The notes beneath the pieces are model-generated. The model saw nothing but the letters and a program-made list of their open reading frames with translations. It did no database searches and was not told the origin of the DNA. Shown here piece after piece: positions 22,083 through 31,834 of a DNA stretch of 64,000 nucleotides. Source of the DNA: Linnemannia hyalina (taxonomy: Eukaryota > Mortierellomycota > Mortierellomycetes > Mortierellales > Mortierellaceae); NCBI GenBank assembly GCA_019671135.1, contig JAHRHY010000005.1, forward strand, positions 1,798,001-1,862,000, in the 5' to 3' direction. Each line of letters opens with the position of its first letter. Positions within the stretch are counted from its first letter, which is position 1. Both the position numbers and the translations under genes were made by a program.

Positions 22083-23633
22083 ATGGCCGCCTCCGCTTCC
22101 ACCACCAACGCCGTGGCTGCAAGGACCTGGACCAGGACAGCTGACAACAGTACCAACACCAACAACAACAATACCAACCCATTCACTCTCCCGGAACTAA
22201 TCCACCGCCTCTCCCGCTTCACGACCCTCGCCGACTCCCTCTCCTGCGTCCTCGTCTCCCGCGCCTTCTCAGAAATATTCATCCCCGTCATCTGGTTCTC
22301 TATCGATTTCGACTCCCAACCCAGCTTCGCCAGCCTGCCTCCCTCAACCATTACAAGATATGGGCACCACATCCGAATCGCCGAGAATATCCAATCCTGT
22401 GCCGAGATCAGGGTCCTGGCGAACCCGCAGGTGCAGAGGTTGAGGGAGATCAGGTATATGAATCCCACGGGGTCGAATCTGCAGCATATCTTAGGGTTTG
22501 AGATCGTTGCCAGGAACTGTAGTAGTTTGGTCAGGTTGGATTTGCTACCGGATGATCCGGTGCCTCTGGGGGAGGAGAATCGATTGGCGAACTATATCCC
22601 TGTTACGGCGTTGATCCCCCCGTTCGGGGCGATGCAGGAGTCGAGGTTGTATCGGTTATGTATCATGGATATGTATTTGACGTTTGAGGGGCTGATGACG
22701 ATCTTTCGGGGTTGTTCGCAGTTGACGAAACTGGGGCTCGTCAACGTAACTATCCTGGGCAAACCAACAAATCCAGGGCACCTCTACCAACATCCGAATA
22801 TCAGCTTCTTATCCTGCCACCACCAAGCACTCTTCAGGACCGACCCCCTCGACGGCCACCACCCCGCCCCGTCCCTCCTCCTCCATTTGCCGCACCTAAA
22901 AATCATCGAACTCTGCGACCACGAGGTCGAAAACAATCCCTCCCCTTCCAACACCCTCAACACCATTCCTCCCCGAATCATCCTCACAGAGCTCTCCCGC
23001 TACTGCAAAAACCTCACCGGCATACGAGTTCAAGGCCTCCGGGACTGCACCGATCTCGTCTCCGCCTTTTGCTCAACACCGGCAACCCGCAAAGTCTCAG
23101 AACTCGCTTTTGATTATGACCAAATCTCCCTCGGCATCATCACCTCCCTCCTGCTCCACCCACAAACCCTCACCAGCGTGAAAATCTATCGCAGCGTAGA
23201 TTTTATCCTCGACCGAGACTCGGTACCAGCGGTGGAGGACCATTTCTGGGCGCATGGACAGTTCTTGCAGCTTATACCTCGAACTTGTAAGGGGCTCAGG
23301 ATCTTGGATATTCATTTGCACGAGATGGATATGGATGTGGTCGAGATGTGGGAGTGGGTTTGTAAGGATTTGAGGAAGTTGAGGGTTAGAGTCAAGGGTC
23401 TGGATACGAGGGATAGGATTCTGGAGACGATTGGGCTTTGGAGGAGGGAGTGGAGGGCTCGACGAAATAATCTGCCATCTTCCCTCGATGTTTCTGACAG
23501 CAACAGTAGTAACCATGTCAACAGCGGACAACAAAACAGCCTGTCGATCGAGGAACGCGTCGTCCGTCACCTCCTCAAACTGGAGAAACTCGAGACTGTT
23601 TGGCTAGGTTGCCAGGACTGGTCTCCCTTCTAA
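22083..23633 (+). CDS. F-box-like leucine-rich-repeat protein
   Basis: Single exon, 516 codons from the ATG at 22083, which has a good context (AAGGATGGCC). An in-frame upstream ATG at 22038 would add 15 residues. A degenerate F-box is seen at about residues 37-75 (FTLPELIHRLSRF, then CVLVSRAFSEIFIPVIW). It is followed by leucine-rich repeats (LVRLDLLP, LYRLCIMDMYL, LTKLGLVNV, LKIIELCD, LRILDIHLHEM, LRKLRVRV). This is the second such protein in the window. The shared architecture without introns suggests an expanded family of SCF substrate receptors. Substrate unknown. Confidence 0.78.
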   Translation: MAASASTTNAVAARTWTRTADNSTNTNNNNTNPFTLPELIHRLSRFTTLADSLSCVLVSRAFSEIFIPVIWFSIDFDSQPSFASLPPSTITRYGHHIRIAENIQSCAEIRVLANPQVQRLREIRYMNPTGSNLQHILGFEIVARNCSSLVRLDLLPDDPVPLGEENRLANYIPVTALIPPFGAMQESRLYRLCIMDMYLTFEGLMTIFRGCSQLTKLGLVNVTILGKPTNPGHLYQHPNISFLSCHHQALFRTDPLDGHHPAPSLLLHLPHLKIIELCDHEVENNPSPSNTLNTIPPRIILTELSRYCKNLTGIRVQGLRDCTDLVSAFCSTPATRKVSELAFDYDQISLGIITSLLLHPQTLTSVKIYRSVDFILDRDSVPAVEDHFWAHGQFLQLIPRTCKGLRILDIHLHEMDMDVVEMWEWVCKDLRKLRVRVKGLDTRDRILETIGLWRREWRARRNNLPSSLDVSDSNSSNHVNSGQQNSLSIEERVVRHLLKLEKLETVWLGCQDWSPF

Positions 23634-23886
23634 TTTACTTTTTCGCATGCGGGCCAAATTACCTCTGCAACACGGCCGCATCCCATTAAACCGGCTCTTT
23701 GCCACCAACAAAAATACTTCTGTAAAAACATTTTATTGTATTGGCATTTTCTTACTTCATCCAAGTTCACGTTCCTCCATTCTTGCTCCGCTCAATTTAC
23801 GGGATGTTCTTTTCATTTTGTAAAACGTCAAACTACACTCGAACTCCAACTATAAATAAATATGCATGTTATTATTATTATATGTT
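23634..23886. other. short AT-rich gap after the second F-box gene
   Basis: No gene is seen. It contains A/T-rich sequence with TATAAATAAATA and a short TTA repeat (about 23866-23880), probably the 3' end of the F-box transcript. Confidence 0.4.
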
Positions 23887-24258
23887 CTACTTTCTGGTCT
23901 TCAGCTCCTCACGATCTTTCATTTGCTCTGTACACAGCTCCGTGGCAAGGCTGCAGGAGTAGTTCCCATCTCTGGATCTGAGCTTGACCAAACCATCACT
24001 CCCTTTGAATACTGTCAAGAGTGCCTCGTCCTTGGAAAGGGCATCATCATGCATGAGACGTTCCTGGATAAGATCCACCTCGTTTGCTATTATCCTGATG
24101 TTGCTGATATGCCTCTCCGTATCGTCCGCTTGCCGTTGTGGTAACTTGACTCTGCTCTTGGACTCGCCGTCTGTAGGTCCCAACGTCGCCTCTAACTCGC
24201 TCTCATACCGACGAAACTCCTCGTATATACTCTTGGTCGATTTATGATGTTTGTCCAA
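23887..24258 (-). other. minus-strand ORF, possible C-terminal remnant of the Crypton-like element
   Basis: An open frame of about 120 codons has no proper ATG near its start. It is rich in charged helix-forming residues (SIYEEFRRYESELEATLG, then ISNIRIIANEVDLIQERL, then EALLTVF). It lies directly downstream of the broken NDC10-like gene on the same strand. A C-terminal GCR1-type DNA-binding or coiled-coil segment is possible by position and composition, but I cannot recognise clear GCR1_C residues. Confidence 0.25.
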
Positions 24259-24358
24259 TGTTTTTTGTTTGTAAGAAATTTATACTCCTCACTTACAGTA
24301 GTCACCACCGTTCAAAAGATATAAAAATAAATACTTTCGAAAAAAAGTACAAAGGTTA

Positions 24359-25497
24359 CATCAATTGACAGGATCGGAGGAGGGCTGTGACGGAATAGTT
24401 ATAGTGTCTTATCCAAATGAACCAGTCATCCCGTAGTGGGTCACGCAAACGCTCTCGACTTGTCGATTGTCCTACTGCAGGCTCCGGTGGATGTGTTTCT
24501 GACGGTCGAGAGTCCTTAGGTTGATTTCTCAGTAGGAGCTCCAACTCGGAAGGATGATGTTGAATCGACGGTGGTACTGCAGTTGAAGATCCTGAATATC
24601 AGAGCCTGGATGACCCTTGGAAGCGCTGCTGCCGCGCCATAGAGTTCATTGCTCGTTGCATGGACTGGATACATGCCGGTTGGACTCGAAGCTGCCCTTG
24701 TTGTTTTAGAAAATCTCCCCCGACATACGAGCATATTATTCGCCCACACGCTTTGGCTGGACTGCTGGGCAATGTTATCATGAGCTGCACTCAAGCGCTT
24801 CGTTAACACCTGCATGGCGTTCGCCTGGCTCTGACTCGATGCCTCCAAGGCGCGCAACATATTGTCGGGGATGTTTCGTGGCACCTCAACTCTTTGTACC
24901 ATCACCGCTGCGATACCATCCTTCTGGAGCGACAGAAACTCGGAGCTGCTGAACACACTGCCTGTTATTTCCAACAGTGGGGATCGAAACCTTGTTTTTT
25001 TCCAAGATACAATAACACCGCGGCATCCTGAAGCAAGACTCGGCGAAAGCGTACATCAAGCGCAAGACATACGTGACATTGGAATGTCCTCGATATACGG
25101 TCGGGCGACGGGCTGCCTCGGACTTGGGGAGAGATATCAGCGGCTCTGGAAATACGGTCTCGAGCTCCTTGGTGTTGTTGGGGTTGAATTGGTCCATCTC
25201 CATGATGCACTCCTTTCGCCAATCTCTATTCTTCTTGGATCCGGGGCCTCCGATTAGTATCTCGATAAACGGGAAAATCATACCCTGAAGCGCGTGTGTA
25301 GGGTTGGCTTCATTCCGTGCAAGATGAAACGGCTTGTCCCAAAATCCTGCAATCGCGGGTGCCCACTGTGTCAGTTTCTTCTGCAATTAAAACAGCTGCA
25401 TCTTGCCCATGTTCTGGATTCGCCGCCCACCCGTCCTGATATCCTCCTCCAGAATATTGAGTCGCCACGCCTTCTCTTGCTCCGCTATGCCGTCCTG
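24359..25497 (-). pseudogene. broken Crypton / NDC10-domain-II-like gene
   Basis: Fragments in three minus-strand frames line up in order. The first frame reads EKAWRLNILEEDIRTGGRR, an in-frame TAA, then TQWAPAIAGFWDKPFHLARN and LQGMIFPFIE. The second, from about 25055, reads RRVLLQDAAVLLYLGKK. The third, from about 24975, reads GSVFSSSEFLSLQKDG followed by a helical stretch. The words AGF...ARN..P..LQ..IFPFIE and RRVLLQDAAVL are hallmarks, as I recall them, of the Ndc10 domain-II/Crypton tyrosine-recombinase-like proteins common in Mucoromycota genomes. Two single-base shifts and one stop separate the fragments, so the copy looks dead. The C-terminal part (24359-24544) is open in yet another frame. 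Assignment rests on remembered motifs, not on an alignment. Confidence 0.55.
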
Positions 25498-25843
25498 AAT
25501 GTGTGATGTTGGATTAGGTAATATTGTTGAATATATCTATAGTCGGGAGCCCGGTTTGCTGAATAGGATATCTCGCCGTATTTGTCTGACCCGGCACCGC
25601 TGGTCAAAAGTTTGACGCCAGTCCATGCTGCGTCATTCATACTTGGCCAAGTCTCCCTCCTCTCTTACAAGCCGCCGTAATAGCATTTTCGCTCCAGTTC
25701 ATTGTTCCATCAGTCCGCATAAATTTTCCTTCCTTTTCATTTTTATCTTTTCTTCTTTCTTCGCCAACTTCCTTCTCTCACTCCACCTCTCCTAGACATC
25801 CTTTCCTTACTGTAACGCACCTCCATCATACACAAGGAAGAGG
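25498..25843. other. gap between the Crypton-like remnant and the next gene
   Basis: No gene is seen. The right half (25730-25840) is CT-rich, as expected of a promoter/leader for the plus-strand gene at 25844. No terminal repeat for the Crypton-like element could be picked out by eye. Confidence 0.4.
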
Positions 25844-26728
25844 ATGGCAACCATCAGCCCTGGCGCATCAGAGGTGCACCAAAACTTCAACGACGTTGTT
25901 CAGAACGCGTTGGTTGTTTTCCATCAGCAGAAAGTCGATCCCAGACTCACAATCAAGTCTCTCCTACCATTACTCCATATGAATCATTGCTTTGCTAGGA
26001 TGCAATCGACAAGGAGACAGAGATGAGGTCAAGAAACGAATCAAAGCTGAAAGGCGCAGAGGAACTCTTTGAGGTATTGGAGGGTTTCAAACCTTGACAT
26101 GCTCACATCCAAATCGAAGAGTAGTTTGAAATTCATCAACCTTGAGGAAACGTATTTCCACTGCAGATTTCCTTGATGGCGCATTTGGTTACATGCCGTC
26201 AAATGTCAAGGTTTGAAACCCCCTATTAAATATTTTATGCTTTCTTCTCTTTCGTAGCACCTGTTGGGCGTTGTACTCCTTCCTTTTTCCATTTTGATTT
26301 TTTTTGGTGGCGCTGAATAGGCTCCACAATCTGCCAGGACAAATCAAGTATCGTATTCTTAGAACTTGGGACCCGTTTTCAAGCTTGCTTTCCTGCAGCC
26401 CAAAACTCGCGGCTACTTCCGGCACTCAAGATCATCGCCCATCTTCCCGATATCGACACGTCCTACAACGAGAATATCAAGCAGGCCGGGAGAGCATTGC
26501 GTGCCAAGGGGCTACTAGTCGACAACGACGGCTACGGTGTCATGGGATCGAAAACTGGCACATCGCCCTGGATGTAAGTGACCCATCATATCAAGGATAC
26601 GTATTTGGAACCGGAGAAGCGACAGGAGTCAATTCCTCTCAGGCTAGTTCTGGATCAACCCGAAGACGCCAGTGCCGACGATCACCTCCAATTGGATCCT
26701 TTGCCTCGAACCTCGCTGTCATCTTGAG
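25844..26728 (+). pseudogene. unrecognised gene, apparently broken
   Basis: An ATG at 25844 after a CT-rich leader opens a helical segment (VHQNFNDVVQNALVVFHQQK). After a likely acceptor at 25998, the frame reads AIDKETEMRSRNESKLKGAE and ELFEVLE up to a 140-bp inverted-repeat element at 26082. Past it, an open frame reads SRLLPALKIIAHLPDID and then IKQAGRALRAKGLLVDNDGY. It meets a TAA at about 26575 and continues in the same frame as HHIKDTYLEPEKRQE and an acidic tail to a TGA at about 26728. The first donor site is not obvious. The pattern suggests a real small gene inactivated by a stop codon, perhaps with the element inserted in it. The TAA overlaps a good GTAAGT donor, so intron retention is an alternative. 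Product not recognised. Confidence 0.35.
26082..26221. mobile_element. 140-bp MITE-like element with 19-bp terminal inverted repeats
   Basis: The left end (26082-26100, beginning GGGTTTCAAACC) and the right end (26203-26221, ending GGTTTGAAACCC) are perfect reverse complements over 19 bases. The internal 102 bases carry no ORF. This is the structure of a miniature inverted-repeat element or a large hairpin. No clear target-site duplication could be seen. Confidence 0.5.
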
Positions 26729-27004
26729 CGTACAATTATGGTATTCTCCCCGAGAGCAAGACCATGCATTTAAATTTAGGTCATTATCAAATTTAATGAG
26801 ATATGGTACAGGTTGGAAGGCCATGAAGAAGAAAAGGACAGAAAACTATGTGCACAAACAAAGAGAACTTTGGAAGGGATCGCGTGTGAGATAGGGAAGC
26901 AGATTCCACTAAGTAAACTGCGTCCCGCCGTGTTCGCGACAAGATGTATAGATTAAAACTATTTCGGTTTTTCTCGGGCTTGAGGACAAAAAAGACGACA
27001 CGTC

Positions 27005-28362
27005 TTATGCTTTCCGAGCTTTCTTTGTGGCTGGGCCGGCATCGCCACCATCGTTGCCGTCGCTGGAGGAAGATCTGGACCGAGCAGTGTTAGCGTCCGG
27101 AGATCCATCTCCTGATCCAGTGTTGTTGGTCGAAGGTGAGGAAGACGAAGCCGGGGTCAAGATAGGTGTCGATGTAATGCGCAAGTTCGATCCCTTAGTT
27201 GTTGCAGTTCCTGAACCCGTTGTCGAAGAACCTTCTCCCGATGTCGAAGTCGGACCCGAAGCCACGGTCACGTTGTTACCCTTGGCCAATGGACTGGGTT
27301 GGTGAACACGGGAAAGCTCACGCTCCCTAGGCACTGGCCAGTTGAATGCTGAACTGGCTTGCGCACTCGTAGGAGTTTGTCCAAACACAATAGGGCTCAG
27401 CTCTGCTTGAGAAGCATAGAACTCTGGATAAAATGTCGAGGGAGATGGCAAGTTTTTAGCGAACTGCGAAGGGAGTGTTGAGGACATGGGCGCAGACTCA
27501 AGGGGTCGCTTTTGGATCTACAAATAAAACAAATGAAAAAGTTGTATGAGCACATTTATGAGCAAGGAAAATCAGATGCATCCAATCTCGTTAGCATTTT
27601 GTATCTCGGAAGAGAAAGTTCCGATGCTAGTAACTTACAGGTGGCAGCTCGCTCGACTCTTCTTCCTTGATCATCGCTCCAGCAAGAGTGCTGTTCTCTT
27701 TGGCCTCTGTTGGAATTTGAACTCGCAATCCCAGCTTGGGCTTTTTGATGACTCCGTTGGTAGGACTGAGCACAGGCGAGGTTGCTCCTGTTGAGGCGCC
27801 TGGTGGTGTCGAAGTCATAATGGACGAACCGTCACTCATGAGCGATTCTCCGTTCATGGGCGATTGACCAGTCTTCATGGCGCTATGATGGCTCAAGACA
27901 GGGGAAGCGGATTGCGAGAGAGGCTGTTGCTGCATAGGGATCGACATGGGCGTCGACATGGGCGTGCTGGTCATAGGGAGCTGAAGTTCCTGTCCATTTG
28001 GAGGCTGCGACATGGGGCGGTTCAAAAATGGTGCGACAGGGGTCTGAAATTGAGGCTGGAATGGGCGCGACTGGGATGCCATCTGGTCGTGCTGTTGCAT
28101 TGTTTGCATTGGCTGAGGCTGCTGTTGATACGGTAATTGTTGGCGAGGGGGCTGAGGAGATGAATGTTGCTGTTGTGAAGGCAGCGTTTGGAGGTGTTGC
28201 TGCTGCTGCTGCTGCTGTTGTTGTTGTTGTTGCTGTTGTTGCTGCTGTTGTTGCTGCTGTTGTTGTTGCTGTTGATACTGCTGTTGTTGCTGGTACTGCT
28301 GCTGTTGCTGCTGCTGCTGCAAAAAGAGCTGCTGCTGCTGCTGTTGATGCTGCTGCTGCTGC

Positions 28363-28394
<32 letters not shown>

Positions 28395-29873
28395 CTGTTG
28401 TTGATATTGCTGGTGGGCTAGGTGTTGAGGGTGTTGTGCGTACTGCTGTTGAGGGCGGTATTGTGGGTCCAGATGCTGTTGCTGCTGTGGATGTTGCTGG
28501 TACTGCATTGAATCATACTGCTGAGGGTGCACGACAACTGTAGGCGGGATCTGGAAGGGGCTGCGAGGCATGTGCGAAGGGACCGAAGGAGGTGTCTGTT
28601 GCATGGCTTGCTGGTGTGGAGGAGGGGGTGTTTGCATATGTCCTTGAGCAGGGGTATTGTGGGACTGAGGTGTCACTGACTGGGGCTGCGGTGTAACTGA
28701 GAGTTTACTCCTGTCGTCGCCTACTACGGACAATGCATCGTCTTCGTCGTCCTCGTCCTTGTTGCCGCTGTCTGCTGGGTTGAGGAATTCTTTGTTGGTG
28801 TAGGTCTCGCAAGAATCGTTGTACTATCGAGCAAAGAAAAAAGACCAAATATGTGCGCATTAGCAATCGTCTTTTTTGGTCATATCGTCATCCGTCCGTT
28901 CTTCCTTCAATTCTTCCAAATAACAGCCCAGACTTGTTCTTCTCCTGTTCAAGGGAGTGAGAGAGGGAGAAAAAGGGCAGGGCAGGAGAGGAAAAGAAGG
29001 GTGTCATGCGCCGTGACAGGTAGATAGAATAGCTCTTTCTCTCTCTCTTTTTGATCCCCTATTGGACATTCGCACATGCTGTATATGTAACGCTGTTGCT
29101 GGTCGTGATGGTCGAGGGTGGTGGTGGTTATGTCTTATGCCGGCCAGTCTAAGGGTTGCTGCTTTTGTGCTTCCGTACTGTCCGTTATTTACCTCGGTGT
29201 ATCGGAGAAGGATTTGGTCGATATCATGCGACGAGTACTGGACAAGCTTGTTGTTGGAGTTGAAGATAATAAGGCCTATCTGACAGTCGCAAAGGACACT
29301 CAACTCCATCGCCTTCTTCATCAGTCCGAATCGTCGCTTCTGAAAGGTGACCTATGAACCAGAGAATACATCAAAAAACTGTCAGTCTTATGCGATAAAA
29401 AAATGCTCCGATTCCGCGAACGTGCCACCCCCTCAGCGCAACCTTGACTGAGTGAGGCTATTGCACAACCGTCCTGGCTTCGTCCACTCTGGGAATCTAA
29501 TCTCTATTTATAACCGCACCCAACAAGTTGAAACCGAACGGGTAGATGTTGTTTACTTGAAAGAGGAAAACAGAATGGGCAAAGCAACAAGAAACGAGAC
29601 TGTCTGTGTGTGTTTGTTGGATCCATGAGAAGTGTCAGGAGAGAACGACTGGTCTGCAGACGACTTGTCGTGAAGGTGGTGGTAGGCGGCATCAGATAGG
29701 GTGCAAGGAGACACGCCAGTTGAATGAAGGCGAGATGTTGTTCAAGGAACACACCCCCAGGGACCAGGGGAGATATCCTGCGAGAGTGCTGGTGAGTAAG
29801 TATGGTGTTATTAAATTACCTGTCGGTTGCGCTCGTCGGTGATGGTTTTGATTTGGATCTTCTTTCGTCCCAT
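27005..29873 (-). CDS. MEF2-type MADS-box transcription factor with long polyglutamine tract
   Basis: Four exons on the minus strand: 29820-29873, 29193-29351, 27639-28823 and 27005-27517; 636 residues. Residues 1-71 form a MADS box plus the start of a MEF2 domain: [18 protein letters not shown], then [32 protein letters not shown], and a [18 protein letters not shown] end. This is the type II (MEF2/Rlm1) class, which binds CTA(A/T)4TAG sites and is usually a target of the Slt2/ERK5 MAP-kinase branch. The rest is low complexity: Pro/Gln-rich segments, a Gln tract of more than 70 codons between about 28190 and 28415 broken by His, Tyr and Leu, Met/Pro repeats ([13 protein letters not shown]), and a basic C-terminus (KKARKA). 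The first intron follows codon 18, just after ERNRQ. Confidence 0.92.
28190..28415. repeat. interrupted CAG/CTG trinucleotide tract coding polyglutamine
   Basis: There are mixed CTG and TTG triplets on the plus strand (CAG/CAA on the coding strand), with occasional GAT and GTA units. It encodes the Gln tract of the MEF2-like factor. Mixed CAG/CAA codons limit slippage, but length polymorphism between strains is likely. On the plus strand the same bases read as poly-Leu, poly-Ala/Val or poly-Cys shadows. Confidence 0.85.
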
Positions 29874-30576
29874 GGTTGTGTAAAGTGTGATGTGTGTAAG
29901 ATGTGTGTGTAGTGTTTAGTTGTTGAATGTGTCCTGGTGTGTGTTAGAGAGTGTGTGTGAGTGGTGCGAGAGTGACGGTTTTTGTCTGAGAGGGTTGGTT
30001 GTCAAAGGTGCGAGGGAGAGAGGAAGGGCAAAGGGCAATAGGGAATACAAAAGAGGACGCAAAGTTGTGAGAAGAGGAAGAAGAAGAAGAAGAGACGGGA
30101 ATTGAGATCATCGCTTCCCTAAAGCAAAGCAAAGGACACACATACCCACACACAGACACACATACACCACTGCCGTGTCTCTCCTTTGTGTTCTTCTTGC
30201 TGGTCTGTTTGCCGTCTCTTTATCCGCTCCTTTCTCCACACACGCAAACAAGGCACTTTTTTTTTTTCGCAGAACAAGGCCGACCCTCGCGACGTCACGT
30301 GTATCTAAAAATAACTTTTGTTCAAGTTCTTTTTCGCCACCAATTTTTGTTCCTTCCCGTCATCTGCTGCAAGGAGGACCTTCTCGCCTTTGTTGTCTCA
30401 GATTAGATTCGCTTGTTGGTCAAGGCGCTATCGCCTCAAAGTCCATTGGACCGCAGCAAAGATGAGGAAACAGAAAAACATAGAACAAAGAGTACAAAAG
30501 GCTTGAATCGATTGACATGGTTGCCTTTCATTCGTGTGGTATTTGGCATCTATAAAAACAAAGGCAATGGGCAGCA
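29874..30576. other. MEF2-like gene upstream region
   Basis: This 703-bp gap lies between the start of the MEF2-like gene and the stop of the next minus-strand gene. It has GT/GA-rich leader sequence next to the start codon and a CGTCACGTGTA E-box word near 30290-30300. No gene is seen. Confidence 0.4.
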
Positions 30577-31834
30577 CTATTGTCGTTCTGGGTGGGTGTA
30601 CACTTCTCCAGGAGGTTGCATCGGCTGCTCTTGGTATGGCTGCTCTTGGTATGGCTGCTCTTCGACTATCTGGGTCCTGCCCTGATCGTCCCCTTGTTGG
30701 TTGTTGTAGGTGGTTTGGTTGCTTGCCGGTTGTGCTGAATTAGTGTAGTAGACCTGGCTATTTGATGGTTGTCCTGTCTCGGTGCAGACTGGCTGCATCT
30801 GAACCTCCCCTGTCTGATACGCTGACGCAGGATGGTGTCCTGCCATTGCCGCCTTTTCCGCATCCGTAGGCACCCGGAGTTGTCGTTTTTGCTCGCGTTC
30901 TTGGGCATGAGGTCTTGGGTCAGGCCCATTTCCCCAGGGGTGTGTAAGGTCCATAAGTCGTCCCTTCTCCTCGATGTAGCGGTCAAAGATGTAGGTCCAG
31001 ATGTAAAAGTTGCCTCCAGCGACATAGAACGCTACCAGGACATCGACTGTGTAGTGGGCGCGATTGGCAATCACAATAATAGCTGATCCAAAGGTCAATG
31101 CCCACACAAAGATAATGCAGATCCAAGCCAGCCATTTGTATCTTTTGGGGAAACGGTGGTAGCCATGACTTGTCCAGACGAGTGCCGAGATCACAAAGAT
31201 GACGGTGTGTCCACTGAACATGCAGTCACCACACCGGTGCAGCAGGAAAGTGGTGAAGAATTCGCCAACAGAGTGCATGCAACCATCGCGTGGATCGGGG
31301 AAGGATGTGATGGCGACAGTCGTGATACGCATTAGGTTGCAGAGGGCCCAGGTCAACAAGACCTTACATAAGAGGTAGAGAGGTCGATAGTGGGTGAGGA
31401 CAAGAATGACGGTAGGTACAAACAGGAGGGCGTCTGCGAGGTCGGTGAGCCAGAGGAGTTGGATTGAAGGAATGACTTCGAAGAGTCGATCGGACAGCTT
31501 GGGTACCTTGGTGTTGTCGGGCGATAGATACGACGCGACATTGGCCATGACATTCTATGTTATTGTTATTGGAGAAGGGAGAAGGATGAGGCTCAATTGA
31601 AAGAACAGTTGACAGGTGGACATACTCGCACGAAGCACAAGCAACGTTTTCGATTGGATTGGACATGGCTGGTCTGTGCCACAAATACTATTAACGAAGC
31701 GGGGGTTTTTTTACCATAAAGTAAAGTGTCAGGGCAAAGACGACGATGCAGAAGAGGGTCCAAAAGATGCTCTGTCGGGTAAACTTGTACCTCTGAAAGA
31801 ACCAGCGCTTAAAGCGCTCCCATAGTCGTCCCAT
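30577..31834 (-). CDS. sphingomyelin-synthase-like phosphotransferase (PAP2_C family)
   Basis: Three exons on the minus strand: 31715-31834, 31626-31673 and 30577-31554; 381 residues. Several hydrophobic helices are visible, starting with SIFWTLFCIVVFALTLYFM at about residues 22-40. Two catalytic blocks are intact. CGDCMFSGHTVI corresponds to the C3 block of sphingomyelin synthases (active-site His). NRAHYTVDVLVAFYV corresponds to the C4 block (His and Asp). Together they give the His-His-Asp triad of this lipid phosphotransferase family, which moves a head group from a phospholipid to ceramide in Golgi or plasma membrane. Fungi normally use Aur1 to make inositol phosphorylceramide; whether this enzyme uses PC, PE or PI as donor cannot be told. 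The soluble tail (about 120 residues) is Gln-rich and ends with three near-repeats of YQEQP. Confidence 0.85.

Noticed and set aside
23887..26221. Idea that the Crypton remnant and the 19-bp inverted-repeat element are one composite transposon
   Set aside because: The inverted ends flank only 102 bp and do not bracket the Crypton-like fragments. Cryptons are not known to carry such terminal repeats.
27998..28543. Plus-strand ORF rich in Ala and Val, and a poly-Leu ORF at 28188-28421
   Set aside because: Both are alternative-frame readings of the CAG/CAA tract that codes polyglutamine on the minus strand in the MEF2-like gene.
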